From positions 1 through 64,000 of the forward strand of contig DHVW01000018.1 of the NCBI GenBank assembly GCA_002412865.1: a stretch of 64,000 nucleotides of DNA, in the 5' to 3' direction. Origin of the DNA: Sulfurovum sp. UBA5198. GTDB lineage: Bacteria > Campylobacterota > Campylobacteria > Campylobacterales > Sulfurovaceae. The notes below the pieces were generated by a model. That model had not been told where the DNA came from. It saw only the letters and a list, made by a program, of their open reading frames with translations, and did no database searches. Below, one piece after another: positions 1-8,851 of the stretch. How positions within the stretch are numbered: the stretch's first letter is position 1; each line of letters begins with the position of its first letter. Made by a program: the position numbers and the translations under genes.

Positions 1-2
1 TG

Positions 3-251
3 CAACAAAGACGAATAGATAATTCCAGAATATACAACAGAATACAAGAGACCAATCGTTATCAAAATACAAATACAAATACAAATACAACTCAACCACC
101 TGTCGTCCAGCAAAGACGCATGGATAGCAATGGATCTCACATAAAGACTCAAGATTTAGAAAAGCAAAAAGTAAATCAAGTAATGCAAACTCAAGAACAG
201 CCAACGCGTACATATTTCAAAAGAAGGATTCAATCTGGATATGCACAATAG
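3..251 (+). CDS. C-terminal fragment of a Gln/Asn-rich protein
   Basis: An open frame enters from the left edge and ends at TAG 249-251, giving about 82 residues. The visible part is very rich in Gln, Asn, Arg and Thr, with an Asn-Thr run encoded by a short hexanucleotide repeat near 64-90. It then turns basic and ends in TYFKRRIQSGYAQ. There are no Cys residues and no membrane segment. The composition suggests a disordered tail, and no family is recognisable. The neighbour on the right is convergent. Because the N-terminus is missing no function is assigned. The other two forward frames close within the first 25 bases, which supports this frame. Confidence 0.55.
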   Translation, partial: QQRRIDNSRIYNRIQETNRYQNTNTNTNTTQPPVVQQRRMDSNGSHIKTQDLEKQKVNQVMQTQEQPTRTYFKRRIQSGYAQ

Positions 252-314
252 GGGTCTGAGATGATAATTAAGATAATATAATTATTAAGAACCCGCCCTC
301 TTGTGTTGCTGAAT

Positions 315-1172
315 TTAATTAACCACATCTTTGATAGCTGTATTGATATCCGGATAATTAAATTCAAACCCACTTTCCAAAAGCCTCGTCGGTAAAACAG
401 TTTGTCCGTCGAGGAGCACAGTAGCACCCTCGCCAAAAATAAGCTTAAGAACAAATGCTGGCACAGGAAAAAGTGTGGGTCTGAGGAGCACTTTTCCAAT
501 AGCTTTGGTTAATTCTTCGTTGGTTGTTTGTACTGGAGCTACGAGATTAAAAACACCATCTAATTTTTCATTCTCAATAACAAATTCATAAGCTCTTGCT
601 AAATCATCAATATGTATAAATGGAAACGGGGCTTTGCCGTCACTTATCACTCCACCTAGTCCCATTTTAAATGGCGGGAGCATTTTGGATAATGCACCTC
701 CATTTTTACCAAGCACCACACCAAAACGAAATATTGCAGTTCTCAATCCATATTCAGTCGCTTTTTGTGCTTCGCTCTCCCACTCTTGACATAGTTGCCC
801 CAAAAAGTCGTTTGAATATTCAAATCTATTCTCATCATGACTTCCATTAGTGGTGTATATACCAACAGCAGAAGTGGAAACTAGAAGCTTTGGAGGGTTT
901 TTGGAACACTTAATAGCATCTACAAGTTTTTTGGTAGTATCTATTCTACTGTCTCTCAAAATTTTCTTATAGCTCTCACTCCATCTTTGTGCTATATTCG
1001 CTCCAGATAAATTAAAAAGAATGCTCGATTCTTCTATAATACTTTGCAATAGTTTTTCATTCAGATATGTTTCTATGCCAATAGGTTTAATCTCATAACC
1101 TTTTGCCTCAAAAAACTTTGCAAGATAACTGCCTACAAATCCACTTGCACCTGCGATAGCTATTGTTTTCAT
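315..1172 (-). CDS. TIGR01777-family NAD(P)-dependent epimerase/SDR protein
   Basis: A 285-residue short-chain dehydrogenase-like protein of the YfcH/TIGR01777 type. The Rossmann nucleotide-binding motif GASGFVGSYL lies near residues 8-17. The family stretch FRFGVVLGKNGGAL and the segment PFPFIHIDDLARAYEF follow, and the last 50 residues match the DUF1731 tail. The active-site Tyr-x3-Lys region has the usual form for this family (AVGIYTTNGS). The physiological substrate of the family is not established. Full length for the family, and it starts at an ATG preceded by AGGAGAT. It appears monocistronic and ends about 60 bases from the convergent Gln-rich gene. Confidence 0.88.
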   Translation of the reverse strand: MKTIAIAGASGFVGSYLAKFFEAKGYEIKPIGIETYLNEKLLQSIIEESSILFNLSGANIAQRWSESYKKILRDSRIDTTKKLVDAIKCSKNPPKLLVSTSAVGIYTTNGSHDENRFEYSNDFLGQLCQEWESEAQKATEYGLRTAIFRFGVVLGKNGGALSKMLPPFKMGLGGVISDGKAPFPFIHIDDLARAYEFVIENEKLDGVFNLVAPVQTTNEELTKAIGKVLLRPTLFPVPAFVLKLIFGEGATVLLDGQTVLPTRLLESGFEFNYPDINTAIKDVVN

Positions 1173-1292
1173 TGTTATCTCCTTTCTTGTTATTTTACCT
1201 AAATAAAAAATCAGTTAGTAGCCTATATATGTCTAGCCATATAACAACAATCATTTTACATAAAAGATATACCAAAGTACCTAGCTTAGTGC

Positions 1293-1298
1293 TATAAT
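1293..1298 (+). promoter_or_regulatory. Sigma70-type -10 box for the phasin-like/ubiB pair
   Basis: A perfect TATAAT lies 20 bases before the ATG at 1318, with an AAAGGA ribosome-binding site between. Campylobacterota promoters often lack a clear -35 box, and none is obvious here. It probably drives both the small helical protein and the downstream kinase-like gene. Confidence 0.6.
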
Positions 1299-1317
1299 AA
1301 CAAAAAAAGGATTAAAA

Positions 1318-1590
1318 ATGTTAAAAGATATTTTATATACTGGAATCGGTGCGGTTACTATTTTAAAAGATAAAATAGAAGAAGAGATGAAAAAACTAGA
1401 AGATAGTGGCAAAATAAAAAGAGATGATGCCAAAAGTTTTATGGATTCTCTAATCACAAAAGGCAAAGAGTCAGACGATGAGCTAAAGACTAAAATCAAA
1501 GATACTATAAAAGAGGTTATAGATGAGCTTGGAATTGCCACTAAAGATGATATACTAAAACTAAAAGAGGATTTAGCATCAAAAAGCTAG
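1318..1590 (+). CDS. Small phasin-like helical protein
   Basis: A 90-residue, highly charged, predominantly helical protein with many Lys, Glu and Asp residues. The pattern of a short hydrophobic N-terminus (MLKDILYTGIGAVTILKDKIEE) followed by a long amphipathic helix resembles PhaI/phasin-like proteins annotated in this phylum. A canonical AAAAGGA site precedes the ATG. It lies immediately upstream of a UbiB-like kinase gene, whose frame is open into its 3' end, so the two may be translationally coupled. Granule binding is not shown by the sequence. It could equally be a cytoplasmic partner of the kinase-like protein. Function is uncertain. Confidence 0.7.
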   Translation: MLKDILYTGIGAVTILKDKIEEEMKKLEDSGKIKRDDAKSFMDSLITKGKESDDELKTKIKDTIKEVIDELGIATKDDILKLKEDLASKS

Positions 1591-1634
1591 GCTACTATAG
1601 TCCTAAAAGAGTCTATGCAATTTTTGCATTTTTA

Positions 1635-3128
1635 ATGACTCTATATCTAATAATCAAGCGAAAAGATAGTTTCTTAGGGCTTAAACCACTTTCGCCACAG
1701 TCTCTCAAGCGAAACATAATTACACTTGGTGCTAGTTTTATAAAATTAGCCCAGGTACTAGCTACAAGATCTGATTTTTTCTCAGCTGATTACCTAGATG
1801 AGCTTAAAGAGCTTCATGATAAGCTACCTCCTATGAGCCAGAAAGAGTTTAATTTAGTTTTTGAAAAATCATTTGGCAATGGTGATATTTTTATAGATTT
1901 TTCACATCAGCCGATAGCATCAGCATCCATTGGACAAGTTCACAGTGCTTATTTAAAAGATAATACAAAAGTAGCTGTCAAATTACTTCGATTTGGTATT
2001 GGCGAGCAGGTTCGTGCTGATATTAAAATTATAAATTTATTTAATAATATCTTTAGACCACTCTTTAGCACCTATACTAAAAACTCCATAGAGTCAGTAA
2101 TAAGTGAATTTTCAAAGATGATAATACAAGAGGTTTCACTAAAACATGAATTAAATAATTTAAAAGAGTTTTCCATCGTGTATAAAGATAGTGGCATTAG
2201 ATTTCCTGTTCCATATGAAGAGTATTGCACTAATGAGGCACTTGTTATGAGCTTTGAAGAGGGATTTAGATTTGATGACAAAGAAAACTTGCTAAAACAT
2301 AATATAGATTTTAAGCCTCTCATTTCTCAACTGGTAAACTTTTATGCTGATCAAATGCTTTTAAACGGATACTTTCATGCCGACCCACATCCTGGAAATC
2401 TTCTTGTGTCTACGCAGGGTGAACTTATATTACTTGATTTTGGAATGGTCAAAAGAGTACCTAATGAAACAAGAGTAGCTATTATTGAGCTTATAAAAGC
2501 TGCTCATGAGCAAAATTATGAGCTTTATATTAGTGCCAATAAACGACTTGGTACAATAGCATATGAAGCACCAACGGCTGAGCTTGCGGAATTTACCTCT
2601 AAAATGTTTGCTATCTTTTCTGACAATAACTTAGACAATGAGTCTATGCAACAACTTGCCTTTGAGGTGCTTGAATCCACAAAGAATTTACCGTTTAAGC
2701 TACCAAGCGATGCTATTTATATACTTAGAGTAAGTGCAATTATTGAGGGATTAGGTACTACTTATATACCAAATTTCAATGGCATCAAAGATATTTTACC
2801 AATATTGCAAGCCAATGTGCCTAAAGCTCTTGGCTCTCAAAAAGGAATATTTGATATAGTCAAACAAAATATTATAGATGCACCTTTTCTTTTGCAGGAT
2901 ACCAAGATTGCTATGAAAAAAGTAGCTGAAGGTACGATCGGTGTAGATATATCAAAAGACCAACTTGGCTGGATAGCCAAAGAGATGAGAGAATACATCA
3001 AGCCAATTATCAAAGGCTCTCTTCTCATCATTGGAAGCTTTTTTCTGTTGTCATATGGTAAAAATTTACAAGATTTAGCATTAGCTTTGTTTGGATTTGG
3101 AGTGATTTATATTTGGTATAAAATCTAA
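1635..3128 (+). CDS. ABC1/UbiB-family atypical kinase
   Basis: A 497-residue member of the UbiB/ADCK (ABC1) atypical kinase family, which supports quinone biosynthesis or lipid homeostasis at the membrane. Visible motifs are ASIGQVHSA (Ala-rich loop), VAVKLLR (lysine), HADPHPGNLLV (catalytic loop) and LLDFGM (metal binding). Two hydrophobic segments at the C-terminus (residues about 455-495) would anchor it. The usual KxGQ motif reads KLAQ. ATG 1635 is the first start codon, but the frame is open back to 1551 and reads plausibly (YSPKRVYAIFAFL) without any ATG, GTG or TTG, so the true N-terminus is uncertain. It ends convergently, overlapping ubiD by 4 bases. Confidence 0.88.
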   Translation: MTLYLIIKRKDSFLGLKPLSPQSLKRNIITLGASFIKLAQVLATRSDFFSADYLDELKELHDKLPPMSQKEFNLVFEKSFGNGDIFIDFSHQPIASASIGQVHSAYLKDNTKVAVKLLRFGIGEQVRADIKIINLFNNIFRPLFSTYTKNSIESVISEFSKMIIQEVSLKHELNNLKEFSIVYKDSGIRFPVPYEEYCTNEALVMSFEEGFRFDDKENLLKHNIDFKPLISQLVNFYADQMLLNGYFHADPHPGNLLVSTQGELILLDFGMVKRVPNETRVAIIELIKAAHEQNYELYISANKRLGTIAYEAPTAELAEFTSKMFAIFSDNNLDNESMQQLAFEVLESTKNLPFKLPSDAIYILRVSAIIEGLGTTYIPNFNGIKDILPILQANVPKALGSQKGIFDIVKQNIIDAPFLLQDTKIAMKKVAEGTIGVDISKDQLGWIAKEMREYIKPIIKGSLLIIGSFFLLSYGKNLQDLALALFGFGVIYIWYKI

Positions 3129-4942
3129 AACTCCATCAATCCAAATTTTTTAATCAAAGCCTCATCGTATTGCACTAACCCTCTTTCTTTTAGGCTTTCA
3201 AGTGTAGCTTTGTCACATAAAGTATCCCCAGGCCATTCACGATGAAATCCATCTATTTCACTTTTATTTGTGCCGTCAACAAGAATGAATGGTACTAGCT
3301 TTATATCTCTAGTAGCATCAATATTATTAACAACTCTCCAGATAAGCATATATGGATTATCAAGATAGTTATTGGCTCTATCCACCACAACTAATATCTT
3401 AATATGAATTGATAGTGAACTTAGAGTATTGCTCAGGTGTAGTTGTGATTTTTGTTTATCAACACTAATCACACATATAGGATTTGCTGTATCAATCATA
3501 TATTGTCTTAAACAAACTATCTCACTCTCTAGTTTTTGTATCCTAGATAATAGTTCATCATCGCTAAGTAGCTCTATATCATTAGCTACCATATCGCCAG
3601 TAGCATCAATGCCCAATTTGCCACCCACAAATTGCTCATTAGCAGAGTGATCTAAATGATCCACTACACCTTCTGAGATGAAGAGTGACTTTGGTGTGAT
3701 ACGATTTAGTATATGTTTGGTAAGATTTTCATAATCAGTCAATTGTGGTGCATCATTACCCACAAAAATGGCATGCTTGACAAAGCTCATCTGACCAACT
3801 CCCCAAAATGCGTGCATAAACTGCTTTGCATGTCCTTTATAGAGTGGGTTCATACTAGCTAAAATTAGGTTATGAAAGACTCCATTTTCAGGCATATGAT
3901 AATCAATAAGCTCAGGAGCGAGAGGCTTTAGAAGAGGTAAAAATATCCTCTCCGTTCCCCATCCCATATATTTATCCTCTAAAGGTGGTTTTCCAACAAC
4001 TGTGGCGTGAAATATTGGCTTTTTCTTCATTGTTATAGCTGTAATCTCCATAACAGGAAACTCTTCAGCTAATGTATAATATCCAGTATGGTCTCCAAAT
4101 GGACCTTCTATTTTAGTGACACTAGGGTCTACAAATCCTTCGATAACTATATCCACATCATGAGGCACATAAATATCATTTGTGATGGATTTCACCAGTT
4201 TTGCATTTTTGCCTCGTATCAATCCATATAACATAAGCTCAAACATTCCGCTAGGCATAGGTGCTTGTCCACACCATATATACAATGGGTCGCCACCGAT
4301 AGCAATAGACACAGGCATCTTCTTCCCTGCTTTTTTGTACTCATGAAAGAAATGGGCTCCATCTTTATGTATTTGCCAATGCATACCTAAATGGTTTTTA
4401 TCATACTCTTGCAGACGATACATACCAACATTGCTCATTGTACCATCTAAGTTAACGCTATATGTTTGACCCATTGTTATAAACCTACCACCATCTTCAC
4501 TCCAAGTTTTTAGTATGGGAAGCTTTGCCAAATCAATATCATCGCCTCTCCAAACTATCTCTTGGCATAAACCTCGTCTTGATAATCGTTTTGGAAAGAC
4601 GCTTTTTAGCTTCCATAGCTTTGGCAACATCTTAATCTTCTCACTAATACCTTTTGGTGGCTTCATTTTCAGTAACCAACCAATATTATTGGCTATTGCA
4701 TCAGGGTGCTGTCCAAATATATCTTGGGTTAATTTTTTATTTGCAAAAAGATTCATCAAAACTGGCATATCATATTTTATGTCAAGTCGTTTTGAAATTG
4801 GATTTATAAATAGTAGTGGAATTGCATTTGGTTTTTTTATATCTAGATAAGCAATATGAGGAATCTCAAGCTCCACATCAAGTGGCTCACTTATGATTTT
4901 TACACCACCATTCTCTTTAAACCATTCTAATACATCTTTCAA
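3125..4942 (-). CDS. ubiD: UbiD-family decarboxylase, menaquinone biosynthesis type
   Basis: A 605-residue prenylated-FMN-dependent decarboxylase. The long form with a C-terminal extension is the one Campylobacterota use in the futalosine menaquinone pathway (MqnP/MqnL-like assignments in databases). Family features visible are the GMYRLQ region near residue 170, the conserved metal/prFMN segment IEGPFGDHTGYY near residue 280, and HLDHSANEQFVGGKLGIDATGD near residue 430. No membrane segment is present. It is followed on the same strand by hemC with a 16-base gap, so the two may share a transcript. The prFMN synthase UbiX is not in this window. Identity as UbiD family is firm, while the exact substrate is inference. 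Confidence 0.93.
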   Translation of the reverse strand: MKDVLEWFKENGGVKIISEPLDVELEIPHIAYLDIKKPNAIPLLFINPISKRLDIKYDMPVLMNLFANKKLTQDIFGQHPDAIANNIGWLLKMKPPKGISEKIKMLPKLWKLKSVFPKRLSRRGLCQEIVWRGDDIDLAKLPILKTWSEDGGRFITMGQTYSVNLDGTMSNVGMYRLQEYDKNHLGMHWQIHKDGAHFFHEYKKAGKKMPVSIAIGGDPLYIWCGQAPMPSGMFELMLYGLIRGKNAKLVKSITNDIYVPHDVDIVIEGFVDPSVTKIEGPFGDHTGYYTLAEEFPVMEITAITMKKKPIFHATVVGKPPLEDKYMGWGTERIFLPLLKPLAPELIDYHMPENGVFHNLILASMNPLYKGHAKQFMHAFWGVGQMSFVKHAIFVGNDAPQLTDYENLTKHILNRITPKSLFISEGVVDHLDHSANEQFVGGKLGIDATGDMVANDIELLSDDELLSRIQKLESEIVCLRQYMIDTANPICVISVDKQKSQLHLSNTLSSLSIHIKILVVVDRANNYLDNPYMLIWRVVNNIDATRDIKLVPFILVDGTNKSEIDGFHREWPGDTLCDKATLESLKERGLVQYDEALIKKFGLMEF

Positions 4943-4957
4943 CTCTTACCTTTAGTT

Positions 4958-5908
4958 TTATAATCTGTGAGGCATCTCTTCTTTAAATGCCAACTCTTCA
5001 GCATTTTTCAGTAATTCCAAAGCTCCATCTTCTATCATCAAATTTGCCAATTCTAAGCCTAAATCTTCGCTATCTTCATTGCTACCATGAAGCGTTTGCT
5101 CCATAATATTAGTTCCATTAGGGTAGCCTATCATTGCTTTGATTGTAACAACATCTTCATACATTGTAGCATTAACTGCAACTGGTGCAGAACATCCTGC
5201 TCCTATTGCTGATACGAAATCTCGCTCTATCTTAGAACATAAAAAACTATACTCATCGTTGAGGCTCATAGCTATTTCATGTACTTGCTCATTGTCATTA
5301 ATTATCTCAATACCAAGAGCGGCTTGACCCATAGGTGGAAGCATAAAATCCAATTTTTCAACAAACGGAATATCTTTTAATAAATCAAGTCTATGAAGTC
5401 CGATGTATGCCAAGATAATCGCATCATATTCGCCATCTTTTAATTTTCGTAGGCGTGTATTTACATTGCCTCTTAAATCTTTTACTTTAAGATCCGGTCT
5501 TTTTGATAGTAGTTGCATTCTTCGTCTAAGGCTTGTTGTTCCAACTATTGCACCATGAGGCAATTCATCCAAAGAAGCATATTTGTGCGACAACAGCACA
5601 TCACTTTGATCTTGCCTTTGTGTAATTGCAACCAAGGATAGTCCATCTGGAATATAAGTAGGTACATCTTTTAGTGAATGCACGGCCATATGTGCTTTAC
5701 CCTCTAACATAGCATCTTCAAGCTCTTTAGTAAAATGTCCTTTGCCACCTATTAATGCCAATGGACGATCTAGTACTTTATCTCCAGTGCTTGTAATTTC
5801 ATTAAGCACGACTTTTATATTAAAATTTTTCTCTATATGAGCTTTGATGAAATACGCTTGCCAAAGTGCTAAATTACTTGCTCTTGTAGCTATGATAATC
5901 TCGTTCAT
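4958..5908 (-). CDS. hemC: Hydroxymethylbilane synthase (porphobilinogen deaminase)
   Basis: A 316-residue enzyme that condenses four porphobilinogen molecules to hydroxymethylbilane in tetrapyrrole synthesis. It has RASNLALWQA at the N-terminus, HSLKDVPT near residue 78, TTSLRRR near 124, DLRGNVNTRLRKL near 144 and the dipyrromethane-cofactor cysteine in SAIGAGCSAPVAV (about Cys239). I chose ATG 5908 because the protein then begins MNEIIIATRAS as in the family. An upstream in-frame ATG at 5923 would overlap the preceding DsbG-like gene by 14 bases. hemA lies 3 kb upstream on the same strand and hemL 32 kb away. Confidence 0.97.
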   Translation of the reverse strand: MNEIIIATRASNLALWQAYFIKAHIEKNFNIKVVLNEITSTGDKVLDRPLALIGGKGHFTKELEDAMLEGKAHMAVHSLKDVPTYIPDGLSLVAITQRQDQSDVLLSHKYASLDELPHGAIVGTTSLRRRMQLLSKRPDLKVKDLRGNVNTRLRKLKDGEYDAIILAYIGLHRLDLLKDIPFVEKLDFMLPPMGQAALGIEIINDNEQVHEIAMSLNDEYSFLCSKIERDFVSAIGAGCSAPVAVNATMYEDVVTIKAMIGYPNGTNIMEQTLHGSNEDSEDLGLELANLMIEDGALELLKNAEELAFKEEMPHRL

Positions 5909-5909
5909 T

Positions 5910-6782
5910 TTACTTCTTTGCAACTAGAGCTTTATAGCCTTCTCTCATCTTGTCAAGCTTACCATCAATAAATATCGTTGGTGTGCCACCAACCATAAGT
6001 TTAGCTGCCATATCCTCATCGCCTTTAAGTGCTGCTAAAACAGCAGGTGCATTCATTTGTGCCGGAGTTACAACAAAGCCAGTCTGTGCTTTTACAGCTT
6101 TTGCAATAACATCTGCTTTTGTCTCGCTTGGGTTTATTTTAAGGGCATATATTTTGGTAATCATATCGTTCTTACCTTGTGATTGTGCGATATGCATTAT
6201 TTGAGTTAATGCAGGAGAAACAGGGTGTATTTGCACTAGTGGTAGGTGATAATAATATACTGCAATATCTGTTGGATTTAGAGCTGCTGATTTTAATAAA
6301 TCAGGTACTATTTCTTGGCAAAATGGACACATTGGATCCGAGAAAACTAATATTTTATGTTTAGCATTTTCATTTCCAGCTACCAAATGTTCTTTATCAT
6401 ATGCTGTGTCTGGCACTGTTGGCTTAATTGTTTCTTTAAAATTATTATTTGTTTTCAAATCTATCAGAACTGGAGCAATGATCCCATCTTTAACAAAAAA
6501 TGTTTCTGGTGCTTTAACTTTTTGCCCTTGATATTCAAGATTCATAGTTAGCATTATTACTTTCCAGCCTGGAAGCTCTGGCACTGTTTTTTCTTCTATA
6601 ATGTCTACACCAAGAACCTTCACATCTCTATTTTTAACTACATTATTCTTTACAAATTTAACTAGAGCTTGCTGGTCTACTGCAACACTGGCTTCTGCTT
6701 TATTTGTTGCACTACATGCTATGTTTGCTGTCGCTATAATCGCCAATATTGTGACTGCTGATAATTTCCGCATCAATGACAT
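5910..6782 (-). CDS. DsbC/DsbG-like periplasmic thiol:disulfide protein
   Basis: About 290 residues with an N-terminal signal segment (MRKLSAVTILAIIATANIAC, perhaps a lipoprotein signal ending at Cys, although the lipobox is weak). A central domain is followed by a thioredoxin fold with the active-site motif CPFC in FSDPMCPFCQEIVPDLL. The cis-proline loop GGTPTIFIDGK closes the C-terminus. This layout is that of DsbC/DsbG-type disulfide isomerases or related Campylobacterota thiol oxidoreductases. ATG 6782 (MSLMRKL) is preferred, and ATG 6773 is also possible. The start lies 71 bases inside the 3' end of fxsA in another frame. hemC follows after one base. Confidence 0.85.
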   Translation of the reverse strand: MSLMRKLSAVTILAIIATANIACSATNKAEASVAVDQQALVKFVKNNVVKNRDVKVLGVDIIEEKTVPELPGWKVIMLTMNLEYQGQKVKAPETFFVKDGIIAPVLIDLKTNNNFKETIKPTVPDTAYDKEHLVAGNENAKHKILVFSDPMCPFCQEIVPDLLKSAALNPTDIAVYYYHLPLVQIHPVSPALTQIMHIAQSQGKNDMITKIYALKINPSETKADVIAKAVKAQTGFVVTPAQMNAPAVLAALKGDEDMAAKLMVGGTPTIFIDGKLDKMREGYKALVAKK

Positions 6783-7143
6783 CTGAATCCTTTTGTTGTT
6801 TTGTTGTTTTGTTTGTAATTGTACCAAATGTTTGTAAATAGAAAGAGTATGATATTAGTAAAAAACCTACTATGTCACTAAACACTCCTGGCAAAATAAG
6901 CAATATTGCACCAAAAACAAAAAATATTCCACTTGCGTATACTTTTTTAGCACCATTTGGACTTGAAAATAGCTGTGATATATTTGCTGTGACCAAAAAA
7001 TGAGCATTTTTTAACATTATAATTCCAATAAAAAATGAAGCAAAAAATAACCCCATAACCCACCAAAAACCTATAAGTGATATGACTTTGGAAGTTATAT
7101 AAAATTCTGCAACTATAAATATAGGTAAAAACCAAAATTTCAA
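6712..7143 (-). CDS. fxsA: FxsA family membrane protein
   Basis: A 143-residue protein with three or four hydrophobic segments and the family signature LILPGVFSDIVGFLL near residues 80-95. FxsA was named for phage-exclusion suppression in E. coli, but its biochemical role is unknown. It begins one base after the proS stop in the same transcription direction. Its last 70 bases overlap the start of the DsbG-like gene. The hydrophilic tail (TNKTTKQQKDSDVIDAE) is typical of the family in being variable. Confidence 0.88.
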   Translation of the reverse strand: MKFWFLPIFIVAEFYITSKVISLIGFWWVMGLFFASFFIGIIMLKNAHFLVTANISQLFSSPNGAKKVYASGIFFVFGAILLILPGVFSDIVGFLLISYSFYLQTFGTITNKTTKQQKDSDVIDAEIISSHNIGDYSDSKHSM

Positions 7144-7144
7144 A

Positions 7145-8851
7145 TTAAATCCTATTTTTTATTTCTGCTAATATAGCTTCAATTTTAAACTCTACACCAT
7201 CTTCTTTTGTTCTCTCTTTAAGTTCTACAATTCCATCATCAAGCTTTTGACCGATTATAAGGATATTTGGTATACCTATTAGCTCACAATCTTTCATTTT
7301 GAATCCAAATCTCTCTTTCCTGTCATCTATCAAAACAGAAATATTTGACTTTTTTAGCTCGTCATAAATACTATTTGCATAAGTTGTTTGATTTTCATCT
7401 TTTGAATTTGATACTATTATATGCAAATCAAATGGGCTACTCTCTTTGGTCCAAATACACCCTTTTTCATCATGATGTTGTTCAATTATAGCAGCTAACA
7501 ATCTACTAACACCAATACCATAAGTTCCCATTACAAATGGCTTAGTTTTTCCATTTTCGTCTAAAAATTCTGCCTTTAGTGGCTCACTATACCTAGTTCC
7601 TAGCTGGAAAATATGTCCCACTTCAATACCTTTTGTATAGGTCAATTTACCACCACAACAGCTACATACGTCACCCTCTAATACAGCAGCTATATCATCA
7701 TAAGATGATATATTCATAGCTTCACTACTAGCTCCTACAAAATGGTAATCAATTTCATTAGCTCCACATATCATACCAACAGCATTTTGTAGTGAATTAT
7801 CAGCTATGATTTTTATATCAATTTTTTGCTCGACTGCACCCATAAATCCAACCACAAGTCCAAGCTCATTTAGATCAGCCTCGCTTACTTCTACAAGCTC
7901 ATTGGCTTTAATAGCATTGCATGCTTTTGTCTCCTCAAGCGTATCACTGCCCCTAAGAATAAACAATACAATCTCACTTCTGCCCTCATCATATAATGCT
8001 CTCATGGCTACAGACTTCATTATATAATATGGGTTGACTTTGAAAAACTCGCCGAGTTCATCTATAGTTTTAATATTTGGTGTACTAACCTTTGAAAATA
8101 AAGCACTAGGTACAGCCTCGCTGCAAGTTACATCAGCTCTAATAGCAGCTTCTATATTAGCACCATACTCACAACTCTCGCAAACCACAATAGTATCTTC
8201 GCCACTATTGGCAAGTACCATAAACTCTTTACTTCCACTTCCGCCAATGGCACCACTATCGGCCTCTACGACTCTAAACTCAAGTCCAAGTCTAGTAAAA
8301 ATACGCTTATAAGTCTCCTCCATCAGAGCAAATTCCCGTCTCATATCATCTTCATTTGCATGAAAACTATATCCATCTTTCATTAAAAATTCACGACCTC
8401 TCATTAGTCCAAATCGTGGTCTTATCTCATCTCTAAACTTTAAATTTATCTGATAGAGATTAAGCGGTAATTGCTTGTAGCTTTTAACAGTTTGTTTAAC
8501 CATATTTACCATCATCTCTTCGTGTGTTGGTCCAAGGACAAAGTCGTTATTTTTTCTATCAGTAAATCTCAAAAGCTCTTTGCCATATTTCTCAAATCTA
8601 CCACTTTCTCTCCACATAGAAGCAGGAGTTACAAATCCCAAACTTACCTCTTGAGCATTCACAGCATCAAGCTCTTCTTTAACTACCGCTCTAACCTTGT
8701 CTAGCACTATCTTTCCAAGTGGCAAAAAGTTATACAGTCCACTACCAACACCTTGTATAAATCCACCTCTAAGTAGATAAATATGACTAGCTAGCGTGGC
8801 ATCATTTGGCACTTCTTTAAGTGTTGGTATCAGTAAATTTGAAAATCTCAC
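7145..8851 (-). CDS. proS: Prolyl-tRNA synthetase
   Basis: A 568-residue class II aminoacyl-tRNA synthetase of the bacterial type, about the same length as E. coli ProS (572). Visible parts are class II motif 2 (FRDEIRPRFGLMRGREFLMKD, from about residue 140), the inserted YbaK-like editing domain (about residues 230-380), motif 3 (GTYGIGVSRLLAAIIEQ) and a C-terminal anticodon-binding domain. The ATG overlaps the end of hemA by 4 bases (ATGA), indicating coupled translation from one operon. Confidence 0.98.
   Translation of the reverse strand: MRFSNLLIPTLKEVPNDATLASHIYLLRGGFIQGVGSGLYNFLPLGKIVLDKVRAVVKEELDAVNAQEVSLGFVTPASMWRESGRFEKYGKELLRFTDRKNNDFVLGPTHEEMMVNMVKQTVKSYKQLPLNLYQINLKFRDEIRPRFGLMRGREFLMKDGYSFHANEDDMRREFALMEETYKRIFTRLGLEFRVVEADSGAIGGSGSKEFMVLANSGEDTIVVCESCEYGANIEAAIRADVTCSEAVPSALFSKVSTPNIKTIDELGEFFKVNPYYIMKSVAMRALYDEGRSEIVLFILRGSDTLEETKACNAIKANELVEVSEADLNELGLVVGFMGAVEQKIDIKIIADNSLQNAVGMICGANEIDYHFVGASSEAMNISSYDDIAAVLEGDVCSCCGGKLTYTKGIEVGHIFQLGTRYSEPLKAEFLDENGKTKPFVMGTYGIGVSRLLAAIIEQHHDEKGCIWTKESSPFDLHIIVSNSKDENQTTYANSIYDELKKSNISVLIDDRKERFGFKMKDCELIGIPNILIIGQKLDDGIVELKERTKEDGVEFKIEAILAEIKNRI

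Noticed and set aside
64..90. Hexanucleotide ACAAAT repeat as a phase-variation tract
   Set aside because: It is short (about four units), codes for Asn-Thr in a low-complexity tail, and unit changes would not shift the frame.
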